In this document: positions 21,396 through 33,600 of the stretch, piece after piece
Layout of the letters: the number at the start of each line of letters is the position of its first letter
How positions within the stretch are numbered: the stretch's first letter is position 1
Position numbers and translations under genes: made by a program
Notes under the pieces: generated by a model
Database searches by the model: none
What the model was told of the DNA's origin: nothing
The model's input: only the letters and a program-made list of their open reading frames with translations
Assembly: GCA_019395295.1 (NCBI GenBank)
Contig: CM033350.1
Location: 9,208,987-9,272,986, forward strand
Source: Osmanthus fragrans
Lineage: Eukaryota; Streptophyta; Magnoliopsida; Lamiales; Oleaceae
Reading direction: 5' to 3'
DNA length: 64,000 nt

Positions 21396-23237
21396 ATGGC
21401 TCCGAGCACGTTTAGAAATGTCATTGGAGCAGTCAAGGATCAGACTAGCATCAGCTTGGCCAAAGTCGGTAGCAGCTCTTCGTTGTCAGACCTCGAGGTA
21501 GCCATTGTCAAGGCGACCAGGCATGAAGAATACCCACCGGACAAGAAGCATATTAGAGAAATCCTGAGCTTAATGTGTTACTTGCCTCAATATGTAGGTG
21601 CATGCGTTAGCACCATTTCTAGGCGCATAAGCAAAACAAGAAACTGGGTTGTGGCATTGAAGGCCTTGATGTTGATCCAGAGGCTACTTACAGAAGGAGA
21701 TCCAGCCTTTGCACAGGAGATTTTCTTTGCGACAAGGCGTGGGACTCGTCTTCTTAACATGTCTGATTTTCGAGACAGATCCAGTTCGAACACATGGGAT
21801 TATTCTGCATTTATCCGAACATATGCGTTGAACCTGGATGAACGTCTTGAATTCAAGATGCAAGGCAGGCGGGGAAAGCGCAGTGCATTTGCATATGACG
21901 AGGAAAAAGAGGTTGGCCAGAAAGACAAGGGTGTCGGGGCAACACCGGTGCATGAAATGAAGAACGAATGTATATTCTCAAGGATTCATCATCTGATGCA
22001 ACTTCTTGAGAGATTTTTAGCATGCAGACCAGCAGGTTTGTATTTCTATGACTTTTACCATTATATGTTGGTAAAAGAATATTCCCTGTATATAATTCAT
22101 CCAAGTTTCTTAACTTGAAACAGGGGTTGCAAAATATAACAGGGTTGTAACTATTGCTCTGTACCCTATAGTGAAAGAGAGCTTCCAGCTATATGATGAT
22201 ATATCAGAAATCATCGGTATCTTGATTGATCGGTTCATGGAACTTGATATCCCTGATTCAGTAAAAGTTTACGAGATCTTCTGTCGAGTTTCAAAGAAGT
22301 ATGATGATCTTGACGCTTTTTATGACTTTTGCAAGAGTGTCGGAGTAGCACGTTTTTCAGAATATCCAGACGTTGAGAAAATACCACCGAAGAAACTAGA
22401 CGTCATGGATGAATTCATCAAAGCGAAGTCAATAATGGCACAAAAGAGGAGGGCTCAGATCATGGCACCAAAAACCTGAACCGACTGAAGAAACCAAGGA
22501 GTCGAAACCCAAAGAGGACAAGAATGGAATTAAAAACCTTACCACCACCAGAAGAATACCATGAAGAAACATATAGAGAAGGAAAGAAAGAGGAAGAGGA
22601 GACATCGAAGGAGAAAGATAACACAACCCAAGAAGTAGGAGATTTGTTGAACTTCGGTGAAGATGCAACAAATATAGAAAATCACGGAGACAAACTGGCT
22701 TTAGCCCTATTTGATGGCTATCCAGCGCCAACCATTACGAGTACTGTAACTCCATGGGAAGCCTTCAAAGAATCAGATGATTGGGAAGCAGCACTGGTTC
22801 AGTCGGCCAGCTATTTGTCGAACCAGAAGGCATCACTTCCCGGAGGATTTGACTCATTGATGCTTGATGGAATGTATCAACAAGGGGTCATAGCTCAGGC
22901 AGCATCTTCTTCAGGTCTTATGGCCACTGGAAGTACAAGTAGTGTTGCACTAGTTTCAACTGGAAGGTCAGCCATGTTAACAATGCCAGCTCCACCACCA
23001 ACTGGTGAAGCAGCCAACATGTCTACAGATTCCGACCCTTTTGCATCCTCACTAGCAATAGCACCACCACCGTACGTTCAAATGTTCGAGATGGAAAAGA
23101 AACAGACACTGTTAGTAGAAGAGCAGTTAATGTGGCAACAGTATGTAAGAGATGGACTGCGAGGACAAGTAGAATTAGCTAACCTACATCAAAATCCATA
23201 TCCATACAATACAGGAGGTTACATGAGAACCTACTGA
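21396..23237 (+). CDS. PICALM5: ANTH-domain clathrin assembly protein (AP180/PICALM type), two frameshifts
   Basis: AP180/CALM proteins bind PI(4,5)P2 through the ANTH domain and recruit clathrin and SNARE cargo at the plasma membrane. Exon 1 is 21396-22035 and exon 2 starts at 22124, with a GT-AG intron splitting a glycine codon. I chose the ATG at 21396 (MAPSTFRNVIGAVKDQTS) because it matches the family N-terminus; an upstream in-frame ATG at 21318 adds 26 unusual residues. The ANTH domain covers residues about 1-300 and includes DLEVAIVKATRHEEYPPDKK. The C-terminal half is disordered and carries a DPF motif (SDSDPFAS) for adaptor binding. Two A runs (22470-22474 and 22532-22536) each hold one base too many: the frame stops at TGA 22477-22479, an intermediate frame reads PEPTEETKESKPKEDKNGIK, and the rest follows in a third frame to 23237. 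Corrected length is about 583 residues. The closest family I recognise is Arabidopsis PICALM5A/5B; the paralogue assignment is tentative. Confidence 0.9.
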
Positions 23238-23265
23238 AGAGGTACAGAGAATTACAAAGCACTAG

Positions 23266-23871
23266 GGGTCAATTGATTGTAAATGTGAAATTTGAGTGGA
23301 AAAAAAAGAATTACAAGAAATTAAATTGTCTAAAATTTATTTTACTGAGAATTGTAATGAATTGTGTTTGATTGGTATAATTTTTCACCTAGAAAATGTT
23401 TAAAGTTTGATGTCCGTTTGACTTTGTTTTTCATGAAAATTGTCTATTAAAGGGATTATTTTTTTACAATTGGCTTTAAAATTTGTTCCAATTGTCAAAA
23501 AAATAAAAATAAATAAATAAATTGTGTACTGAATACCATTCGTTTGACTTTGTTTTACATAAATTTTTTCCATTAAATGAATATATATATATTTCCACAA
23601 TTGGGTCTTATTGCCCCAAATGAATATATATATATATATATATTTTTCCACAATTGGGTCTTATTTGCCCCCCCCCCCCCCCCCCCCCCCCCAAAAAATA
23701 AAAATAAAAATAAAATCTGGAATTGCTTTTCCCCAAAAAGTGGGAAAATGTAACCATGTTACCAAAACCAAGAAATTTAATTCCATGGCAAAAATGTTGT
23801 ATCAAACAACAAAAATAAAGTTGGAAAATATTTTCTTAGTTCTAGGAAAAAAGGAGCTATCAAACAGGGCC
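23266..23871. mobile_element. Tourist-like MITE with C tract, after the clathrin gene
   Basis: The right end ATCAAACAGGGCC followed by TAA (23872-23874) and the left end GGGTCAATTGATTG match the longer MITE at 38186-38723, with which it also shares an internal block (CGTTTGACTTTGTTTTTCAT, then an AATTGTC/ATTAAA block and TTTTTTTAC). It contains TA repeats near 23581 and 23625 and a pure C tract at about 23670-23692. The left duplication reads TAG, so it is probably mutated. The element starts about 30 bases after the clathrin stop codon and may lie in its 3' UTR. Confidence 0.65.
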
Positions 23872-24611
23872 TAAGGAAAACAAGTATTTCTTGTACCATC
23901 TGGAATGATTGTCGGGAACAACCCTGAAACAGATCTGTTGATGCCATGGGAAATCAAGTGCTCTAAACGATACTCATTGTAATAGAATCTGTAAGGTACT
24001 AATACTAATAGATTACGGTGGTAGAGTGACAATGGTACAGTTTTATCTTGAAGGAGGAGAAAAGAAAAAATCACATTGCAAAGCTTAATATATTATCAAA
24101 AATAAAATTTCACTCAGCAATAACTCTCCTTGCATAGTATTTATTATGATAGGCTACTGTTAAATTGAGAAATGTATAGAGATCAGTTAGCAAGAAAAAT
24201 AACCATTATGACAAAAACTTGAAGTACTCCGGAAAGGTGTCAAAACTATAGCAACAAATTACTCCATGCTTTTGCAAATACAGCTATTTTAAGAATGCTT
24301 TCATTGATACTGAGGCACAAAACAAGAACAGTGACAGAAGACACTAGCATTTTTTTGATTCACATCCCAATGTATGTGTACATCATGTCTATCTCTCTTG
24401 CATTGACTGTGAAACGGCTAAGAGAGATAGATACCAGGTGTACTTTCACTGGATAATGGTGACAATTGGCAGGGCCTCTACCATTATCGTTAAAGCAATA
24501 ACATGCAAAACAAGCAGTAAACATTTGTACAGGTACATACATTCACATCAGTCATATCCAAGATTTTTGGCTGTAGAATTTGCAGCACATACCAATCCCC
24601 TGTTGCACTTT
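23872..24611. other. 3' flank/3' UTR of the PSD gene and spacer
   Basis: No coding region is supported between the MITE at 23266-23871 and the PSD stop codon at 24612-24614. Part of it is probably PSD 3' UTR. Nothing else is recognised. Confidence 0.5.
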
Positions 24612-27600
24612 TTATTGGATGTCAGGCAACTCGCTATCGGCTGGTATCTTAGTGGAGATGCCAAGTCTCATACCAACAGAAACTAAGGTCTCTAATGATC
24701 TTGTACTGTTTTCCAAGAGATCATCATCTATCTTGATTGTTTCCTGCAGAGTAATGTTTCAAACAAATTTGGACATAGCTTCAACAGTCACTTAAGCAAT
24801 TTATTATGATTTCGACTCAAACATGCTGGCAATCCATTTAAACAAGACTGTTACTCAATGAACTGACAACATATAAGGCTTTCAAAGTTCGTTCACATTC
24901 GGCCAATTTTAGAAGAAAATATAATCAACTGGCATGTGAATGGGCAAACTGGGGTTTTGAAGAAAGCAAGACTTCTTCATTTCTGCAAAACAGTATTCCT
25001 AAAATCTAAGGGACGGTAGCTATTTAGGTAGGGTAAGCCACCCTCCAAACCACTAAACTTTTGATGTCTCTGTATCTTCAAGAAATAGTCTGGCAAAGAA
25101 AATAAATAATCAATTTTTTGGATTGACAAAGTATGGGTACTAACCTTTTCAAAAATGCAAATCACTGTACTTCCACCGAATGAGAAATATCCAAACTGCA
25201 AATTAAATTGGTGAAAGTGCAATAAACTTAGAGATCAAAAAATTTTAGTGTGTGTATTAGTTAATCAAAACAACAGTTAAATATTAACTATCGTGAACCT
25301 CATCTCCTTTCTTCACATAATCACCCTCCTTTCTAGAGAAAGTAATGCTACCAACCATAGTTGCTCCGATAGCAACAAATGCTACCTGCACTCATTTAAA
25401 AACACTTTGTTAGCAACTATGAGTATTAAATATTTAATTTCTGCCCAGACAGGTAACATCTGAAATGGTTAATAGATTTCGATATTAGAAGCATGAAACA
25501 CAGGTGAAAACCAATTTATTGATTTTACTGTGAAGCATAGCTTACGTTTGTTTATATATGCAAATCAACTGAAAAGTTCAGCCCATCAAGTGTGAGAGTG
25601 ATGATAAACTCAGACATTTAATCAATGTACGTTGAGTTGAGAAATGATAACAGAAAAGTGACCATATACGATTATCCTATAAATATGAGGTTTACAGAAC
25701 TCCAAGTGTGAGAGTGATGATAAACTCAGACATTTAATCAATGTACGTTGAGTTGAGAAATGATAACAGAAAAGTGACCATATATGATTATCCTATAAAT
25801 ATGAGGTTTACAGAACTCAAAACTGTGTAAAAAATCAATATCTGAATTTCATGTGCAACAAATTCAAAATTTTCCCACGGTGAAATTCAAAAGACAAACT
25901 TGGTGAATCATTGTGAAGACAGACTTGCTGAATCATTTGAGCTGATCATTGTGTCACACTAAAAAGAATAGGCAAATCATTTAAGTATTCATACTGCCAT
26001 GATTTAAAAAATGCCCAGAGTACATTCCAACTAAAAGTGGGAAGGTATGATAGAAAATTAAAAATTGTGACAGAAATTTCAGATAATGGGATTATTGACA
26101 AATCAAATACTTAACAACATAAACAATCTGACTCGTCACCTCAATTTGGGTCAAATATCAGATTTATCGGGATGACTGGACAAACGGAGGAATCAGCCTT
26201 TACTGTGAGACTCACAAGGAATCATTAATTCCAAAGGATGTTGCTGACAAATTTATGACGATTACTTTGGGAGCTGGTGGCATAGTAATCATCTAAAGTA
26301 TAGATGGACAGAAAACATATTTACTGTAATACACAAATGATTATAGTGGGACAAATAAATTTTAATGTTGGGAATCACTTTTTAGTTACAAATTAATTCT
26401 ACCACAACTACGAAAATCTTGGGGATAGTGTTTGAAATAACAAACCTTTCCAAAATCTGCTGTTGAAATGAGAGCAACAACACGTTTATTCTCAGTGAAC
26501 ACATTACAATACTTGCTATTCACTGCAATAGGGTTAACCTTGAAGGCAAAAAGACAACTGAAATGAGTATAATTCAAAGATAAAACAGAGATGGTAAGAA
26601 GACATACATCTGAACATACTGTGTATAAGCATCCAGGAATTTCCACAAATTTCTCAATAGTTCCAGAGACAGGGAAATGAAAACGATGGTAATCCTGCCA
26701 ATATTTGCATATATTCACTTTGGCAAAATTATGAACCCAACATATATTCATGAACAATAAGTAATTGACAAGAACCTGTGGCGCCAACCGAAATATCACC
26801 AAAGTTCCATCAACAAACGAGCTGGAGCACACTTCTGTACCTAAAAGACCTTCGACTGAAAATTTTCGCCCCTAATGTGACCAGAGGAGAAGCTAAGGAT
26901 ACGATAATATGCAGCATGATAACATATATAGAAAATAAAGAAGACAAGCTTTCCAAATAACAGTTAATGCATTCTCCTTTTGGCTAAATTTCTCCAACAA
27001 CGGATAAGCAGTAAGGGATTTACTACAACTTATCTTTTTGTGGAAGTAAAACATCACATAAAGGACGAAGCATGTGAGAATATAATTACTAGGGCACATG
27101 TTTATCTCCTGTCTAGAAATATATAGTGCATCATCTTTTATCACTTAATAAGTTCTTGCATGATCACTAGACCACCACTGCTGCACAATATTTGTTCAAG
27201 AAATTGAGCCCACGCAGAAACACACACAAAGAGAGAATTCTGAGCATTTTCCTGGTGCCATATCCATAAGGCAATTTTTCACTTGAATTGCTAGATGATG
27301 AAACTAATGGATGGCGAGGATACAGGTATGCCAATTACAAGTCAAAAGAAAAGCAGGCCGGGGGAGGATAAGGAGCACATGCAAGAAAAAGCTAGGGACC
27401 AAATTGTTTCCAGCCAACGCTTTCAGATGTTGATGCTAACAACACTTCCCTAACCTTAGAAATGGCAATTAAATTAACAAAGAGAAGTGATGCAGAAGCA
27501 GAATTGAAACTATTGAAATAAGAATGAAGTTGAAAAACTAAAAAATATAAAGAAAATAATTTGACAGACGTGTTAATTGAAAGTGTACAAAGCCTTTGTT

Positions 27601-30600
27601 TATATAGGTAGATACGTCTGAAGGAAAAGGAGATAGAACAAAGAAGACACTCAAAGAAAACGAAAAAAATAAATTAATTAATAAAATAATCTAACTGGAA
27701 TAGTTTAGTATACATAGCAATTAGAATAATCTATAAATATCCACTGCGAATCCTCTTGAAAGAGAGTGTCTTCCGAAATGTGGACTCGATGGTGCATGGT
27801 TGACATCAGTTCGTGCCACAAGATATTGAGTTAAGTCCCGCAATGAGCGCAACCCACGTAGTTAGTTGCCATCGTTGAGTTAATAATTCCCTAATTTTAC
27901 CAATATAAGAAAACGAAACTAAAATCCTAGAAGGAAAGAAAACTAAAATCTTAATCCAACCTATTATAATCAAGAAAAAAAAATAGTTGTCCCACAACTT
28001 ATTGCTTCTGATTTTTATTTTCCACATTGGTAGTCCTTTTCAAGAAAAGCTATTGCAAGCAATCTAATTGCTATGTATACTAAACTATTCCAATTAGATT
28101 ATTGCAATAAAGAAGTATACAATGACATAAAGGCAAAAGCTATTGCAAGCAATCTAACTTTTCACATATTCATTAATAATAACTAAATTACACGAAAGTG
28201 GAAAGTTGTGCATCTCTTTGAACGAAGAAGTAGCTTATACCTTAATCCAAAATCTTAGACAATCAGTAGAGGTTTTAAAGGCCATCAGCCGGCTATCAGC
28301 AGCACATACAGCAACATCATCACGTTCCATGCAGGCAATTGGCCTTGCACCAGGTTTTAACTCTCTTATGAAAAATTCATTAAATGTCTGCATACAGGAA
28401 ATGTACGAGTTAAAAAACTACAGAATACAGTTAAAATCTAAATATTCATGCTGATGAAACTGATATGAACCTCCTCTATGAGTAAATTTTGTAATCATAA
28501 CAAGCATCAAAGTGAAGGGAATGCAATCCACATAGACAGAAAGTATACAAATGGTGTTAGGAGTATTGAGTCTGAAACTCAATCGTGATGAAGGAAAAGA
28601 GGCTTCTCCCTCCAACAACTCAAATTTCTCTCACCAGTATATACTGAAGTAACCAGAGATGGTTGTCCCACAACTTATGCTCCCTTTTCCCCTCCCATGA
28701 AGAGATCGACTCAACAGGGGGTCATTAACCAACCTTACTAATTATTACTGGGGCATTTTGCTTATGGTAAGAGATAAATAACTAAACTTTGTTACTCAGA
28801 AAAGGTTGGTTTTTTATCCTGTCTGAAGCTCCACATGAGAAAAAGTGAGCTTATTTCATGAGGAATGTTGACAATGGTTGGAGAACTTTCGTGCTCTGGG
28901 GTATACAAGGGAATCATGAACACCTATTTGAAGATTGAAATCAGAATTATTTTCTGTATTTCTGAATGAATAAAACCTCCAACTTACATCCTTATATAGT
29001 ACAATAATGAAAATAAAAAAGGAAAAGCAATCTCCTAATTTAGGAGAATAATAACTACCTATCAATTACAATACAAATATCAATATACATAAACTAAGGA
29101 AAGATTTCAATATCTTTCAATAATTTACGAATTCCTACACTCCCCATCAAGTTGGGTTGTAAATATTGATCATATCCAACTTGCAGATGAATTCGTGAAA
29201 GTTTTGCGGAGGCAACCCTTTGGTGAAGATATCTGCCGTTTGTTCTTTAGTAGGAACATAGACTATACAAATGACTCCATCTTCAACCTTTTCTTTGATG
29301 AAATGTTTATCGATTTCCACGTGCTTTGTTCGATCATGTTGGACTGGGTTGAGTGAAATGCTGATGGCTGCTTTGTTATCACAATAGAGTTTCATTGGTA
29401 GTTTCATAGGATACACACAAACATATGAAATTGACTACTTGGAAACATTTGCACCGGTGGCAAAACTGAATACAGTTCGAGTTCTATTTCTAGCAGCCAA
29501 CTCGGATTGGCCCCTCCAGCAACTTGATGTTAAGAATGCCTTTTTGAATGGAGAATTGGAAGAGGAAGTTTTTATGACAGTACCACCCGGGTTCAGTAAT
29601 GAAGATGGAAAAGACTGGGTATGCAAGCTCAAAAAATCATTATATGGTCTTAAACAATCACCAAGAGCCTGGTTTGACAAGTTTGCAAAGGTGTTGAGAA
29701 ATCAAGGATATCAACAAGGACAGTCACATCATACCATGTTTTTCCGACAATCTGAAGAAGGCAAAATAATAATTCTAATTGTGTGTGTAGATATAATCCT
29801 CACGGGAGACAACATAACTGAGATGGACAGACTAAAGAAAAGCCTTACCTCCGAATTTGAAGTAAAAGACCTGGGACAGATGCGGTACTTCTTAGGTATG
29901 GAGGTCGCAAGAACAAAAAGGGGTATCAGTGTAAATACATTCTCGATCTGTTGACTGAAACTGGCATGCTGGGTTGCAAACCGAGCAACACACCTATAGA
30001 TTATGGGAAAAGAATAGATGAGACAGGGGAACTGGTTGATAGAGATAGATACCAACGACTGGTTGGTAAGTTAATCTACCTATCACATACTAGACCAGAC
30101 ATAGCTTTTGCAGTCAGTGTTGCAAGTCAGCACATGCACTCGCCGAAGGAAACTGATCTCGAAGCAGTGTACAAAATTCTCAAGTATTTAAAAGGCACCT
30201 CCGAAAAGGGATTATTTTTCAAGAAGAATGAAAAGAAAGAAGTAGAAGTATTTACAGATGCTGATTGGGCCGGATCAATAGAAGACAGGAGATCAACAAC
30301 AGGGTACTGTACCTTTGTATGGGAAAATCTAGTAACTTGGAGAAATAAACAACAGAACGTAGTGGCAAGAAGCAGCGTCGAAGCAGAATTCAGAGCAACT
30401 GCACAGGGAATATGTAAAAGACTATGGTTAAAGAAACTCTTGGATGAATTGAAGGTTAGAATGAAGTTACCTATAAAACTCTATTGTGATAATAAAGCAG
30501 CCATCAACATTTCACTTAACCCAGTCCAGCATAATAGAACAAAACATGTGAAAATTGACAGACATTTCATCAAAGAAAAGGTTGAAGACGGAGTCATTTG

Positions 30601-33600
30601 TATGGTATATGTCCCTACAAAGGAGCAAAGGGCGGATATCCTCATCAAAGGTTGTCTCAACAAAATTTCAACGACTTTATCAACAAGTTGGATATGATCA
30701 ATATTTACGATCCAACTTGAGGGAGAGTGTAGGAAATCGTGTATTATGGAAATATTTCCATATTTGGTAAATTAATAGGCTGTAATTATTCTTTCATATT
30801 AGGAGTTTTTTTTTTCCCTTGTTTAGTTCGATTCTTGTATTATAAAAGGATGTAAGGTAATATGTTGAAATAAGAAAATATAATTTCATCTTCCTCGCGT
30901 TTCGTTCAATAAGATTACGAAGATCATCGAAAATTACGGCTATATTACAATTATAATTGTACCATATATAGATAGATTGTTTTTATCATATTTGGTTTGA
31001 TTTGGTTCTATATAATGAGAGAATCTCTCACATTGAGAGTGATCGAGTCTTATTGAGTATATTTGACATCTCAATCTTGTAAACCCCTCCCAAACAGTGT
31101 TCCAGCTGTAACTCCCATTGTGTATGGCTAATACATCATTCACCATAGCAAAAGACACCAAAGCAATGCGATGCAGGAAGGAAACCCCACCTGTAGCGAC
31201 TGATCTCCATACCAACAATTATCCCAAAATTTGATATTATTATCATTTCCCACCACAAAAGTCAATCTATCCCGAAAGTCACTCCATCCTCGTTGGATAT
31301 ACCTCCACAAACTCACCCCATAAGAACCACAACCCTCGATTGAGCACCAACCCCCCTCTATCATACCATACTTCGCCCCTATGATTTCTCTCTAAAAACT
31401 CTCTTCACTACAAATCGCCACAACCACTTGCCCAATAAAGCCTTATTAAACAAAATAAGACTCCTCAATCTAAGGCCCTCATCCTTATAGGAGAACAAAC
31501 AACACCCCAATTAACCAAATGAAATTTCCTCCTCTCCCCCAACCATACCCAAAAAAACTCCTTTTGAATCTTCTCTAATCTATTTGCTACTGCAACAGAA
31601 ATAGGAAACAATGACAAAAAGAGTGGATTTAATGAGAGTGAAACGGCCTCCCTTTGAAAGGTACATACGTTTTCACTCCGCTAACCTCCTCTCCACCCTT
31701 TCCACAATACTCTTCCAAATATGTATACTTTTAAACTGTGCCCCTAAAGGAAGCCCAAGATATGACATAGGCAATTTTTTGATTTAACCTTCTAGTATTT
31801 TGTAACTTTTTTTAACACGGAGATGTCATAAACCATCAACCAAAAGGACGCAGCCATCTTTTCATACACTTGAGGGGAAAAATCATCTAACACAGAGATT
31901 TTGGAGATAGTTATAACCAACTCATAAAGCATCAAAATTCTAAAGCATATAGATTATTAGATACCGAGTTCATATAAAGCTTATGTTGATTTTCAAGATG
32001 AAGATGGAACAACTATGGGAGTGGGATCAGTAGAGAAAAACAATCACCCTCATTCATGTCACATATTTGGAAAAACTAGCTATCTTTTCTTTGAACTTTA
32101 TTTTATTTTCAAGAAAACCAACAGAAAGTTTTAACCATAAGTGGATGGGCACAATTCTCTTCTTCTCTTTTCATTTTCATTGAGTACGTTCAACTAAAAC
32201 TTGCTTCTGCATTAGTTTGTGCTTGCATCTTTCTCGCGAATACAGCGACTGAATACAGTTTGATATCCTAAGAACTCAGATAAAATTACTGAAAATATTT
32301 TTTCGGGTCTCTAGGTTGAGACCTAAACTCGTTATCAGTGGTTTGAACCCTTAAATGGAATAAATCTTTGAAGAGTTATTTTTGAGAAGGTAAAGTTTTT
32401 ATATGTGATCATCAGTGATTGGTCAAGTTATTAGCATTAGTAACTACAATATAACATTTGAAACAAGATATCCAATTATTTAAGAAGAAACCCGACAAAG
32501 ATACCAGTTAATATCAGTTTCATGCAATGATAATAACGTTGAAGAAGTGAATATTCAAGCAATACTTCATTATGTCAATCATTTTAAGAATACCAATTTG
32601 TCTCAAACTTGACCTACCTTAAAATGCTCTAAAGGGTAATTGACTTCAGATAAATTGATTTGATCCTGAAATGATCAAGGCACCAAATTAGAAGAGGGGA
32701 AAAAAGTTACTTTCCAAGAAACCTGATTTAAATTGCCAGTATCCTTTCGGAGAACAAACATAAGCATACTATAATGCATATAGATCAATATAAAACAATA
32801 ATTTTAAGATCACAGCACTGATATATTCATGACAATCTATATGAACTGAAGAACAGAAGCTAATGCGACTACTGCACCTGGACTGTCCGAATATTTTTTT
32901 GACACTCTAAGCACGGATTGTCTCTTTTAAATCGAATTTATTAGGTTTAATAGTTATTTAACTGGACTGTACAAGTTTTTTTCCCCTTGTCTGGATCAGC
33001 TAATTTTACCATGAGTTTCCTGATGATCAATTCTTCTATAAATTGTATGAGTTATTGTTAATACCTAGAGGCTCAAAATGAGAAATGAAAGCAATGTGAT
33101 TGTCAGAACCATGAGTAAATGCATCAGCACTCCTTAAATCACATCCTAAACGTATTATTAAATATCTAACTTAAGTTCAGAGTTAGCTCTAGATGAAGAT
33201 TTTTTGCAAGATTCACATGAAGTAGGACAGATGAAGGTTTTAGCATTAGCCTATCCATACACCACTCATGCTAAATGAAAAGGAGAACTCAAAAGGTTTA
33301 AAATTTAACTGCTTTAGCAAAATGAATAATTTTGAGACAATCTTCATTGCTTCAATCTTATCAGAAACTACAGGCTTATCAAGCAACAGTTACTTGTTTT
33401 CTGCAGGATACGGATTGGGCTACATCACAGAAAAAATCATGAATAAATTTTCTTTTCTACATAAGACATAAGGAACGTTTTTCAAACAGAAGGAAGTCCC
33501 ACTTCATTCCAAAATGGTTTTTTGTTGTCCCATTTCCTGAGTTACACGAATTCCCATTATGAGTACCTATATACAGTAGAAGACAACAGACCAGCAAAAG

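Noticed and set aside
23670..23692. Long pure C tract (and G tracts at 3125-3137 and 18892-18909) as G-quadruplex or telomere-like signals
   Set aside because: Uninterrupted single-base runs next to other simple repeats; more likely slippage or assembly artefacts than a functional motif.
27768..27883. A functional rRNA gene
   Set aside because: Only about 116 bases of 16S-like sequence with several changes, inside an intron; treated as an organelle-derived fragment.
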